NCBI GenBank assembly: GCA_905147135.1
Contig: LR990048.1
Span: 18,336,563-18,400,562 of the forward strand
Reading direction: 5' to 3'
Source of the DNA: Blastobasis lacticolella
Taxonomy: Eukaryota; Arthropoda; Insecta; Lepidoptera; Blastobasidae
Length of the DNA: 64,000 bases
The notes beneath the pieces were generated by a model. The model searched no databases and was not told the DNA's origin. It was given only the letters and a program-made list of their open reading frames with translations. Positions 47,001-57,203 of this stretch are shown here, piece after piece. Position 1 is the first letter of the stretch. Every line of letters begins with the position of its first letter. The translations under genes and the position numbers were made by a program.

Positions 47001-50000
47001 ACTCAAGGTAGAGCGCATGTCTTTCCATTCGTCACCTAAAAATAATGTAATGTGTAATAATAACCTAATAATTATTATGTTAGTAGAGACACGTTTTATT
47101 TAAATTGGTTTTTGAGTAATTGGAAAATAGGTATTATTTAACACACCTTTTAAAGCTATCAAGACCCTGCCAAAAATTGGATCTGAGCCTTGTTTCATTA
47201 GCAATCTGTGGTCTATGAAATGTTCGAAATCTTTAACACCAACTTTCTTGATCAATTCCACATCACGAATTACTATCAAAGGAAAACTAAATTCGAATCT
47301 GCCTACAAATCTGAAAAAGACAACAATAAATAACATAATTAGTAAAAGTCTCTGAGTTTCTATTTATATATTATCTAAGCATATAAAATCGTGACATACC
47401 TACAACAGGTTCAAAATGTAGAAAAATGCATGTTTAAAGTTCTATATACGGAGTATCATAGCGCGAACGAATCATAAATGAGGTGATCCGCAAGCGAACT
47501 AAAAGCGACATTATAGTCCAAAGCATTGCCAGGTTTATGCGGTGGGCAGTTTCACATAGCTCGAAGAACAGATGGCTGATGGGGCGGTAAAGTTCTCGAG
47601 TAGCGACCACGTACCAGAAGACGCGGCTTGGGTAGGCCTCCCACAAGCTAGACCGGCGACCTGGTAAAGATCACAGGTATCAGCTGGATGCGGATAGGAC
47701 CGACCTTTGTTAAACCTCTAGGGGAGGCCTATATCCAGCAGTGGGTGTCTTCCGGCTGATATGATGATAATAAAAATGCATAACCGCAAGTGTTTTGTCA
47801 CATCCAGGACAAAACTATTTATATCTTTCGAACAAAAACACGACAACGCAAGTATTGCCGTGTCGGTAGATATATATGACGGATCACGGTCAATAGTATG
47901 GACTCATGTGGTCAATAGTACGGACTCATGACGATGAAAACGGAAGTGGGAGTGCGCCCTCTGGTGGGGCGTGCTGACAGAGTCTCGACGGCACGACTCG
48001 GGCCGAGTGGCGGCCATTCTTGGCGCGACCGCCGCCGAGGAGTGACGCGTCTTGAAACTGTCTCCACATTTCGTTTGTTTACGTTTGAAGTTCGTTAATA
48101 AAAAGTGTTATTTACGTTTAAAAATAAAGTAATTTTAAGATCACCTTTAAATAAGAAAGTAAATTACCTCAACTGCCTACATTTGTAATACCGCTCTGAA
48201 TTCTAGTGAAATTATAAGTGATGTGCAAAAATGAAATGGAATAAATACAGTGAAGTAAATTTGAACCTTTTCTTTAATTTATCTGGACGAATACGACCTA
48301 ATACTGATATCACCACCCTGATGACAATGATCCTGATACACCCCTTTCCTTCACGCGACGACATCAGAAGCGGTGATGACGAACGCAACGCCCAAGAGAT
48401 GGTATGATGAAAAGCAACAAAGAAAATGCAGATACGCTACGTGAAAGCGTAATAATAAAAGAAAGGTGATTACTCGATCCAGTTGAGTTGCCTACATTAA
48501 AATGTAAAATGATTTAACATGTTCAAAGCGCAGCCAAGAGTCCAAACACTCCGAGATATAAGACAAAGACTTCGTCAGAAAGATTGGGGGATTCATAAAG
48601 TAAACAGCAGATCATCTGTACCAAATGGGTCATGGTCAAGGCAGACTCCGGGCCTTCGAGAGCACCACTGGGATATCGACAACATTATTAAAAATCTAGT
48701 GAAACTTACTATGGACGGCACTTTGGTATGGCTTCTTTGTTTTTGTTAAATTTAATTTAGATTACTCATGTAAAATATTTTCCTTTTTAAATATAAAATT
48801 GAGTTAGTTAAATAATTTGCGTAGTTCTAAATTAGCCTGCTAAAGTTTATTCAATGACTTTAAAGTAAACGCTTACATTTAGATTCATTTAGCAGTGTGG
48901 TTTGACACCACAAGTAAATTAATTGCTTAGATTTCTGCAGATTAAATAAAATCAAACAATTAAAAACGGTGTATATTAATTTTTTATTTTTGTTTTACTA
49001 ATACAATTATTTTCTTCTATTGCATAACAATGGTGCACAACGGTTCGCTTCACCTACGAGAACAACATTGGAATGCAACGCTGGACTGGTAGCCTCAACG
49101 TGATTGTTTCAACATGGGACGACGATGGTAGACAATCTGCTAGTGTACATGACTGAGAAATGATGTGATATTAACAGTTCCTCTCTATCTGGTGAGTCCT
49201 ATACATAATTATTATTTAGTAAAAACCTGTGCTGAAAAGGCTCCCTAGCGGATTTTAGGAGTTATTTACTTTGACAATTAGGAAAAGTATTCTGACAGAA
49301 ACACTATTGATACCCTTAGTAGAGAGAATGGCAGGTTTATTTGTATCTTTAGTGAAACTACACATAGAAAGAATGTAAACAAAACATAAACAACGTCAGT
49401 TACGTCAGTGTTACAATTTGTTGGTAAAAATGTCAAAAACTACTGCTAAGTTTAAAAATGTTAGCTTTTGCGGGTACCTATGTCAATTAATGTAGGCTGT
49501 CTGATAGAAAGTTACTAAGAAAAAAAATCACTCCACAAAAATAGTAAGAATTATGTTAAATCCGTCCCAATGTCAAACAGTGTTTATAGTAAAAAAAGTG
49601 TTATTTAATCTAAGATTATTTTACCATCTTGAAACATGGTGCGCTATGATTTTACGTATTACCAACATCACGTCAGTTATCAGAAAACAAGAATAAGAAA
49701 TACTTGGAAAGCATAGTGCTATTATTTTAATAAATTGAGTACGTAAGCATAGTTATGGTGGTGCTGCTGCTGACTGACTTCTTCTTCTTGATCGTTGCCT
49801 CACTGCTGAGGATCCTGACATCTTCAGTAAACTGCATGTCTCCATCGGTTTCGATGAATCGTTCGGATATTTGGTCCACCCATCTCTTCGGACTTCGGCC
49901 TCTGGGTCTCTTGCCTTCGACTTTTCCCGTCACCATAAGTCGTTCCAGATTGCTGATTAAGTAAATATTTGATAATAACAGTGTGGCAGGGATGCCGTAG

Positions 50001-53000
50001 CAGTGAGTTTGTGGAACAATTAGCTGGTGTACTTTAGGATGTTGTCTTAGAGATAGGATAGGCTTCACATAGGCTTCGAATGTGCAAATTCAATAACGAC
50101 CCCGCGATCTCCGCGATTTCTATGCGAGCGGGAGGGTGCAAACATGTATCGAGAGAAAAAAGAAGAGAAAAATTATTAGCGTGTTTGTTTACATTTAACA
50201 GGAGAAATTCGAACGAAATTTTCCATATTCCAGTATAATGTTTGTTATTGTGGTCGTAGTTTCCCAATGTTGTAGAATAGAGAGATAAGATATCCGCGGT
50301 AAAAATGGGATCACCGATATACGTTTCTTTTAATACTACAAAAAGAAGGTAGTTTGGTTAGTAACGTAATTTTATATTAGTATCAAGTTATTTAACGAAA
50401 AAAAAAAGTAAACACGAGTAAGTGAACTGATTGACGGTAGATAATTTCGAATTATGTTTTGAGTAACTAAAGATAAACCTGTGACTTAGTTCGACCGAAA
50501 ACCATGTGTACTAAGTCAATGTGACTTAGTTTGACCTGGATAAAGACTTTGTTAGACGGATCAATCTAAGACGCTAACCCAATACGTGACGACTATCGAG
50601 CCGAGGTTTTCATGAGATTTATGTGATCGTTTTGTTTTCACAAAATTTGTTGCATCATCGGATGAAGGTGATCGTGTTTTATCAGTGACGGTGGGCTAAT
50701 GGAGCCTATGGGAGAGTTTTATGGTTGCTTACCGGCCTGATGGAGGCTATGGGAGCGTGGCTAATAGCAAGTAGTTGTTTTAAGCTTTGTGAGAAAGTGT
50801 TGAACGATAACGATGATGAGAAAGTCCAGATATTTTGGTGATAGTTCAATAGCCGGTTTTATAAATTATTTTTAGCTTCGAGTACTGAAATTTCCTTGAT
50901 TACTGATATAAAGTAACTATTTTGAGTTCTGTTGTTGTGCCAGTAAGATGAGACAGTGTAAGCAATGGTGAGATTTCATATCCTTCTGCCAGTACAAGTT
51001 TTTAAGTACCTGAATTGTTGTTGAGATCAAACATCCAGATTTATTTGGCTGACTTGGAGTGACCCGGGAGTCATGTGTGTGACTCGTTGGGCTAAGAGCC
51101 CCGAATGTCTCGGATGCTGTGGCTGTAGATAGCAAATTTTATTTTGTAATTTTTTTTAGAAGGCGGCTTGATATGGGATGCCTTCGTTATTACAAACATT
51201 GTTAAATGGTTTCAAAATGGGAGCTTAAACGTAACGTAAAGTCTAGATAGAGTATACTCGTTCGAACAGTTAAAATCGATGAAGATGATTATTGCTTGTT
51301 TAGTTTTGGTGTGGCAACAAATGGACTATTGTTACCTATAACTGGCGTATCAAATAGACGTGAGAGCTTCTTATTATTAAACTTCTGATTTAGTTTTGAT
51401 ATTGGGCAGTAGAAATAATGTTTATTTTTATTTTATTTTATTTTGTTGTTTTTGTAGAGATGACACCGTAAACAGTTGTTCGGATCTGTGACGATTACTT
51501 GTTGTGTAACTCGTAGACCGTTATTGACCGGGTTATGATAGCAGATAGACTGTTACCTATCACTGACTTAGTACAGATTTGGTCGAAGGATTGACCACGA
51601 GCTGAGAATCTATAGACAGCTTCTATTTATTTGTCCCGCCTGTGGGGCTCCCGTCTGTGTGGCTCCCGCCTGTGTGGCTCCCGCCTGTGTGGCTCCCGTC
51701 TGTGTGGCTCCCGCCTGTGTGGCTCCCGCCTGTGTGGATCCCGCCTGTGTGGCTCCCGCTTGTGTGGCTCCCGCTTGTGTGGCTCCCGCTTGTGTGGCTC
51801 CCGCCTGTGTGGCTCCCGCCTGTGTGGCATCCCGCCTGTTTGGCATTTCGCCTGTGTGGCATAGTCTGTGTGACATTAAGTCTGTGTGGTATTTAGCCTG
51901 TGAGGCATTCTACCTGTATGGCATTTCGCCGGTGTGGCATTTTTATGTGTGGCATTTTGCCTCTGTGAAATTTACCCGTGTGTGACATCTTACCTGTATC
52001 GTGGTTTGGTAGACGTGACACAGGATATATGATGAATAAACTCATAGTTTGACGATTAGAGTGGCACTGACCAGAGTGACACCCAACCTGTGTGGCACCT
52101 AGTCTGTGTGGTATTTCGCTTGTGTGCAGGTCCAGTTGCGTGGCGGCCTGGTTGCGTGGCGGCCTGATTGCGTGGCGGCCCGACTGATGGCGTCCGTCGT
52201 GTGGTGGTGCGTCGCCTGTGTGTCATTTCTCCTGTATGGTAACATTACTTATTCTTTTTAAATTAGGATGGCGCTGACGGATGACCAAAAATCATATGGC
52301 ATTTAATGAAGGAGTGTTTCAATCCCACTCGAAGTAACATTGGGTCTTTTGTTGAGTACTGAAAATTTGATGTAGGTATGTCACATATTTGTAGTGAATC
52401 TAAGTACCTACAGTAATGGACGTCGGGGACGATACGCGAGCTCTGTGATTGGGGCTTGTTTCCCACTCAACAAGAGCATCAAGGGGAAAACAATGGTGAC
52501 GATCATTAAACCTTCTTCATTGGTGGTAATTGTGATACGGTTCATAGTCTGGTGTTATACCTTGTCACGCCTCTCTAATGAACTGAAGTCGTAGCTGAAT
52601 TTATGTCGGCAACTTATAAAGAATAATTTATGTACAAGATGATGTTGTTATCTCTCAATCTACAGAAGTTTAGTATGATAAATGATAATGGACGTATGTT
52701 TGTGAAGAATTGGTGGGTTAATGCAGTCGTGATAGATCCAATCACATGATTCATAAGACTTATTTGGGTGATGTGTTGTGGTCAGAAGTGACCGAGCGAA
52801 TATAGTACTGTGCTATGGTTTTCATGTTTCAGATTACACACGAGGACGTGTGTACAGCAGGACGGCCGTGACGGATCACGGTCAATAGTATGGACTCATG
52901 TGGTCAATAGTACGGACTCATGACGATGAAAACGGAAGTGGGAGTGCGCCCTCTGGTGGGGCGTGCTGACAGAGTCTCGACGGCACGACTCGGGCCGAGT

Positions 53001-53688
53001 GGCGGCCATTCTTGGCGCGACCGCCGCCGAGGAGTGACGCGTCTTGAAACTGTCTCCACATTTCGTTTGTTTACGTTTGAAGTTCGTTAATAAAAAGTGT
53101 TATTTACGTTTAAAAATAAAGTAATTTTAAGATCACCTTTAAATAAGAAAGTAAATTACCTCAACTGCCTACATTTGTAATACCGCTCTGAATTCTAGTG
53201 AAATTATAAGTGATGTGCAAAAATGAAATGGAATAAATACAGTGAAGTAAATTTGAACCTTTTCTTTAATTTATCTGGACGAATACGACCTAATACTGAT
53301 ATCACCACCCTGATGACAATGATCCTGATACACCCCTTTCCTTCACGCGACGACATATATTATAGTAGTACCAGTAGAAATATATAAGGCGGTTGTACCC
53401 GTCCAGGTGGAATTCTCAGACTGGACAGAGTCCCACCATCGTTACCGTTGATTTCTTGTATTATTTGTCCGACAAATTATTTACTCGCCTCTCTTCAGGA
53501 AAAGCCCAGTAGATCCTGTTAAGGCTATCCGTGAAATGCTCCAACTTCAGTAGAATGCGCCCCATGTTCCCTACGACGGGCAAGGGCCTCAAGAACTTCA
53601 CGCCAGACCGATTGAACCTGGTGTAGGAGTGGCGAACGTACAACACCACAGCTGTCACCAGGCATATGCACCATATCCAGAATATCAT
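41021..53688 (-). CDS. CYP9A: CYP9A-like cytochrome P450, gene D (complete, 533 aa)
   Basis: Exons in order: 53489-53688, 47147-47310, 46898-47035, 46226-46428, 45145-45280, 44677-44778, 43889-44110, 43204-43304, 41803-41971, 41021-41187 (stop TAA). No stops or frameshifts. Intron 1 starts GCGAGT (GC-AG, as in gene C); the rest are GT-AG. Motifs: anchor MIFWIWCICLVTAVVLYVR; hinge LRPLPVVGN; WKDMR (125-129); helix I AGFETVSS (331-338); helix K ELMR (389-392); PERF (451-454); haem loop PFGVGPRNCIG with Cys477. All P450 hallmarks are intact, so it should be an active ER monooxygenase; substrate unknown. Intron 1 is 6.2 kb because of a recent LTR-element insertion; without it the intron would be about 0.7 kb, as in genes A and C. 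Closest to gene C, with which it is tail to tail. Confidence 0.95.
41617..41697 (-). repeat. Piece of the 430-bp repeat family in gene D intron 9
   Basis: CTTCGCCAACGGTATTA and GCGGAGCTGGAGTTCAA match, in reverse, the centre of the 25384-26335 duplication. Fragment only. Confidence 0.5.
42180..42370. repeat. LINE 3'-tail-like fragment in gene D intron 8
   Basis: GATAACCCACCAAATGGCAA, ACATCTACGATTCAA and the GGAACACAGCA..GCATTGTTGCTTGGC block parallel the fragment in gene A intron 1 (1613-1775). Confidence 0.45.
42905..43095 (+). repeat. Helitron-like or related non-autonomous repeat
   Basis: ATACTAATATTAAAAAGAGG at the start, GGACCGATTTCAAAAATTCT in the middle, and GTGCGAAGCCGGGGCGG then CTGCTAGT at the end are landmarks of a widespread insect repeat ending CTAGT. 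Non-coding. Confidence 0.5.
45312..45405. repeat. AT-rich palindrome, two direct copies, gene D intron 4
   Basis: GTTATATTAT and ATAATATAAC surround a 9-nt spacer, and this 29-bp unit occurs twice about 60 bp apart. Possibly a simple AT-repeat expansion. Confidence 0.6.
47440..47775 (+). pseudogene. LINE-C tail in gene D intron 1
   Basis: CGAACGAATCATAAATGAGG, AAGCGAACTAAAAGCGAC and CCAGCAGTGGGTGTC then ATATGATGATAA match the LINE-C 3' ends at 5680-6212 and 12020-12318. Broken frame. It lies about 100 bp left of the LTR element. Confidence 0.6.
47877..48363 (+). repeat. 5' LTR of the non-autonomous element
   Basis: 487 bp, TG..CA ended, with two AATAAA sequences in the second half. Matches 52869-53355 with no difference seen. 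Confidence 0.88.
49740..49950 (-). pseudogene. LINE-D tail inside the LTR element
   Basis: The minus strand encodes NLERLMVTGKVEGKRPRGRS and then PKRWVDQIS, the C-terminal end of a non-LTR ORF2. Captured fragment. Confidence 0.6.
51634..52245 (+). repeat. 15-bp minisatellite in the LTR element interior
   Basis: Core 51634-51835 has about 13 near-perfect copies of TCCCGCCTGTGTGGC; degenerate copies (GTGTGGCATTTCGCC type) continue to about 51980 and again at 52080-52245. Because 15 is a multiple of 3, several frames on both strands stay open and spell a five-residue repeat such as GSRLC; these are not taken as genes. Confidence 0.85.
52869..53355 (+). repeat. 3' LTR of the non-autonomous element
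   Basis: Same 487 bp as the 5' LTR. Preceded by CAGCAGGACGGCCG, which is at best a weak polypurine tract. Confidence 0.88.
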
Positions 53689-53919
53689 GATGATCTGGAA
53701 GAAATGTTTGGTTATCTACTTGGCGTATTCCTCTTTTTCGTAACCATGAAACTTTACACTAACATTTTCGTAAGTGGTTATCAAACTAGAATATATTATT
53801 ATACTCCACTTATGTTACTGTTTTTGGAAGCAGTGAAACAAAAAATTTCGACGGTTGGAACACCGCGATATAAGATACGCGGTAAGAAACCCGGAGAATA
53901 CTTTTTACGTCTACAATCT

Positions 53920-54062
53920 TGTCAGGTTCCCAGGTTAACAAGGTCAGGGAAGTCAGATGGCAGTGTAATTACCCAATCAGCCGAATCCTTAATCATGGTC
54001 AAGGTGAATCCCGCGGCCTCGCGCGCGAGTTTGCAACCGGGATGTTGACATCATGATAATGA
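53920..54062 (+). repeat. SINE-T 3' fragment upstream of gene D
   Basis: TCAGGTTCCCAGGTTAACAA, GTCAGATGGCAGTGTAATTA and GCGCGCGAGTTTGCAACCGG, ending near ATGATAATGATGA. Lies 230-370 bp upstream of gene D's ATG, in the presumed 5'UTR intron. Confidence 0.65.
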
Positions 54063-54177
54063 TGAGTTTAAAACATGGCATTAGTCATGACGCGAATTTT
54101 GTTGCAATATGTTGATTTTTTGGCACGCAGTCGTCTTACAAATAACAAAATGTTTAGTACTGATGACAGTATTCCTC

Positions 54178-54400
54178 TAATATTATAAATACGAAAGTTT
54201 GTAATGATAGATGTTTGTTACTATCTTCACGCAAAAACTACTGAACAAAATGTTGATGCAATTTGGCAGTAATATATTGTAGAATACCCTAGAATAGCAC
54301 ATAGCCTATAATTTATCCCGAAATAAAATTTGGTTCCCGTGGAACGGGTCCTGAACGTAAAAAATAAATTTTATGAAGACGAAGTACCGATCAAAAGGTA
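54178..54400 (+). repeat. Helitron-like repeat upstream of gene D
   Basis: TATTATAAATACGAAAGTTT, CACGCAAAAACTACTGAAC, AGAATAGCACATAGCCTA and TTTATCCCG are landmarks of a common lepidopteran Helitron-like element; the end is diverged (GATCAAAAGGTAGT). Confidence 0.5.
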
Positions 54401-54404
54401 GTTT

Positions 54405-54660
54405 AAATCTAAAGCTCGATAGGCTAGTTATTCAAAGGGGCCTTTATACAGTATATCGCAGTAGTATATGTTACTAATAATAATAAAAAATATATATCAC
54501 TAGCAAACATCACAATTTTGTGTCCAGCCGAGTTGTTCTGGCTTTGTAAATTGATCGCACTCGGCTAAAATATAACTGATGTTTATAAACATTGTTGACC
54601 TTCACATGCCATGTAGGTATAAGTTATCCGTATAGGCGAAACACAGTAGTGGCGTTTAAC
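54405..54660 (-). promoter_or_regulatory. Candidate promoter block of gene D
   Basis: The minus strand aligns with 27297-27520 upstream of gene C: TTCGCCTATA, TGAAGGTCA (54604-54596) then ACAATGTTTA, CCGAGTGCGAT, TTACAAAGCC, CTCGGCTGGACAC, and AACTAGCCTATC near 54430. The half-site keeps the TNAAGGTCA consensus with one change. It starts about 0.7-0.9 kb upstream of gene D's ATG. Confidence 0.55.
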
Positions 54661-54834
54661 ACATTTTTTGTCGTATCATTAAATTCGAGCTCATAAATTT
54701 GTTACAGTATTATTATTATTGTTATCAATACGATAAAGGTTGACCGGTCTTCCTCTAGGGACCCCGAGACAGATAAATACAAAATGGAAAGGTTATGTGT
54801 AAAAATGGTTAGTATTTAGGCTAGATTGAATAGG

Positions 54835-54912
54835 CTGTTCCTAGGCAGGCATGCTCTATCATCGGCCGCATCGTCACTTACCACCAGGTGAGGTGACGGT
54901 CAAATGCCTGGC
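54835..54912 (+). pseudogene. LINE RT tail scrap
   Basis: AGGCTGTTCCTAGGCAGGCA and CGCATCGTCACTTACCACC, then GGTGAGGTGACGGTCAAATG, match the end of a lepidopteran non-LTR ORF2; a related scrap is at 60345-60412. Confidence 0.45.
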
Positions 54913-55663
54913 TAGACAAAAAAAAAGTATTTAGGTTTAGGGTAAAGGATTTATGAAGTATCTTTGTTTCAATCTTTGTTTATTTAGTAGAACGAAACGG
55001 GACAACGATTACCTATGACATTTATAATAAAGATGTTAAACAAAACGAAAAACAAGTGGTCCAAAGATTTTTGTAAATTATAGTTTTTATGCCTATTTAA
55101 TCATGACAACCGACAAGACAACCAAAATAAATAGACATAGTTTTTATGGAAATTTCTTTTGGTTGTCATGTCAACCATTTCAAAATTTTAGTGTAAGGAT
55201 ATTATAATAAGTTGAAATATCATAATAATTTTGGTTACCAATTCAACCATTTTTCAGTTTTAGCGTTGGGATACACATATATTTTCTATTGTAATTTCTT
55301 TACAAATTCTGAGCTTCAAAGGTTCCAACATTCTAAAAAATAGCGGTGATTAGTATAAAGTCCGGGCCTTCACAATGAACGGGCGAAACTAACAAAACTG
55401 GTAGGTAGCGGTCATGGTCCAACACGAATGACCTTACACAACAGGTAGAATTTCAAAACCGGATTTGTGACGACTCAATCAGAGTAAATTAACATTTGAA
55501 TGCAAAATAGTTGGGAATTACGTAAGAAAATATAACCGTAACATTTTAAAAATTTACTATATGTAATACTAAATTAGTAATTATGTAAGGCACAACAAGT
55601 TGATCGATGTCGTGAAAGTTGAGTTAATTAATGCAGTAGGAGTTTTTATATCACAAACTAGCT
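54913..55663. other. Unassigned sequence
   Basis: AT-rich, no gene or repeat recognised. Contains two variants of a GGTTG(T/A)C(A/C)T..CAACCATTT pattern at 55155-55260 that may be a decayed inverted repeat. Confidence 0.35.
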
Positions 55664-55945
55664 GACCCGGCAAACGTTGTTTTGCCATATAAATAATTTC
55701 CTGGATTGTATGTATTTTTGTATGTTGTATCATAAAAAAATAGAAATTAAAAATTTTGTCTTAAAAATAAAAAATAAAATTTTGTGGTGGACTACCCCTA
55801 ACATTTAGGGGGATGAAAAATAGATGTTGGCCGATTCTCATAGATACCGGATAAGCACAAAAAATTTCATCAAAATCGGTCAAGCCGTTTCGGAGGAGTA
55901 TGGCAACGAAAACTGTGACACGAGAATTTTATATATTAGAAGAAG
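55664..55945 (+). repeat. Widespread insect non-autonomous repeat
   Basis: Starts ACTAGCTGACCCGGCAAACG and contains ATCAAAATCGGTCAAGCCGT then TTTCGGAGGAGTATGGC, ending TTTTATATATTAGAAGAAGA. This is a recognisable, very common insect repeat, probably of Helitron type. Non-coding. Confidence 0.5.
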
Positions 55946-56164
55946 ATGTACAAAAAAGCAGTAAAAAAAATAAAAATGTTTAAGATAATTTGTTTGATTA
56001 CTCGTAGCATATACTTGCCATCAATTTCAAAATAAAAACTTAAACCTTGACAATTTTGTTTTTAACAATCGACGAGTGGAATGCTGGATAAAAAATACTT
56101 AAAAATCGTAGCACGACATGTTAGCAATAACAAAACAAATAAAATAAAGAATACTCACAACAAG

Positions 56165-56330
56165 TTAAATGCTCAATAACTTTAAATAAACACTGTATGT
56201 CAGTACATATCCGAACAGCGAACTAAAATGTGTGCTCCTAAGCGAGCGTACTGAGTAATACTAGTAAAGGAGTTTTGGATTGTATGACTCAATTTAAACC
56301 TAAGATTGAGGAAAAAACATGCCTGTTATC
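56165..56330 (-). repeat. Third copy (partial) of the 430-bp repeat family
   Basis: The complement matches the right half of the 25384-26335 duplication (AAACATACCT-like, GTCATACAATCCAAAACTCC, GCGTACTGAGT..ACTAG in reverse, AACACTGTATGTCA). More diverged than the two tandem copies. Confidence 0.6.
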
Positions 56331-56395
56331 TACAAATTTCGTCATGTTCCATACGAAATACAGGTGCAATCCGCAAAAATGAAAATGTTACTACT

Positions 56396-56800
56396 ATATG
56401 TATAGTATATAAGTAGTTCATCAGTTATCTAACATCCATAACACAAGCTTTGCTTACTGTGGGGGATAGATGGCGATGTATGGATTTGTAGCGACATCTA
56501 TCGCTCCAACAGGGAACTTCAACAATACTCACATTACGAGTACACGAACACAAGGTTGGCAGGCATCCGCACATAGATGGCGCTAACCGTCCTGCATCGC
56601 GCTAGAGAAATGTGCCAACTTCCACGGCATATATACAACTTCCGACGATCAACTGTCGGGCCTTTGGTCCCCTGGTCACAACACCCGGCCAGGTGGGTAA
56701 TTACCCTTTACCTTCTCACCATCTTCGCTTGCCAACATTGGCGGCTATCTTATCCTGCACCGCCAAAAATTTGCCCAAGCATATTTATTTTAATTATTTA
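56396..56800 (+). repeat. SINE-A 3' part, apparently split by about 270 bp
   Basis: 56396-56490 carries ATCTAACATCCATAACACAA, GCTTTGCTTACTGTGGG and GATGGCGATGTATGGATTTG; the expected continuation (CCAAGCATATTTATTTTAAT) appears at 56775-56795. The intervening 56491-56770 is not recognised and may be an insertion or an unrelated join. Confidence 0.5.
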
Positions 56801-56828
56801 CTGTATAATGCAGTCATTGATTATTTGG

Positions 56829-57091
56829 CCGTGTGGTGTCCGGCAGAGTAGAATAGCACCAACCCCTTACACTCATGGGTGTCGTACAAAGCGACTAATG
56901 TTTTCGAGGCAAAAGATCAAGAGTCTCCGTAGTCTGGAAAATGGGCAGCCGTATTTTTCATTGTTATATTGAAACACTGCGATCTCCAACCCGCCAGCCA
57001 AGCGTGGAGATTATGGCAATAACCTCCCCTATTGGGGAGAGGCCCTAAGTCCTGCACTGGACTGTTATGGGTTGTGATGATGATGATGATG
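56829..57091 (+). repeat. SINE-B with perfect 13-bp target duplication
   Basis: Begins CCGTGTGGTGTCCGGCAGAG and ends GATGATGATGATGATG. Flanked by ATTGATTATTTGG on both sides (56816-56828; 57092-57104). Best-defined copy, so it fixes the family's ends. Confidence 0.88.
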
Positions 57092-57203
57092 ATTGATTAT
57101 TTGGACGCTATATTCTGCTACGAAATAGTTTTCTTTTTTCTAATCTGTGTATTTCATCTCTTTCTGTTAGTTTGAAGTAGGTGTCATTATAATGTTGATA
57201 ATG

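Larger units (their letters stand above)
47877..53355 (+). mobile_element. Non-autonomous LTR element (LARD-like) in gene D intron 1
   Basis: Two 487-bp direct repeats, 47877-48363 and 52869-53355, start TGACGGATCACGG and end CGACGACA; compared base by base by eye they appear identical. Both outer edges have TATA (47873-47876; 53356-53359), a plausible 4-bp target duplication. AATAAA occurs only on the plus strand of the LTR, so the element is read plus, antisense to gene D. The 4.5 kb interior has no gag, protease, RT or integrase frame; it holds a SINE-T scrap (48627-48690), a LINE-D tail and a 15-bp minisatellite. The sequence after the left LTR (TCAGAAGCGGTGATG) could be the primer-binding site but I cannot name the tRNA. 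It must use enzymes of another element. Confidence 0.88.

Noticed and set aside
48519..48749. Gene-like open frame in the LTR element
   Set aside because: Part of it (48627-48690) is a SINE-T scrap and the rest has no recognisable domain.
51610..51985. Several overlapping open frames on both strands with five-residue repeats
   Set aside because: They come from a 15-bp tandem repeat, whose period keeps any frame open once one unit lacks stops. No start context, domain or codon preference supports a protein.
51634..52245. CRISPR array
   Set aside because: Units are contiguous 15-mers without unique spacers, in a eukaryotic genome.
47877..53355. Intact provirus or coding retrotransposon
   Set aside because: No gag, protease, RT, integrase or envelope-like frame is present in the 4.5 kb interior; only repeat scraps are found.
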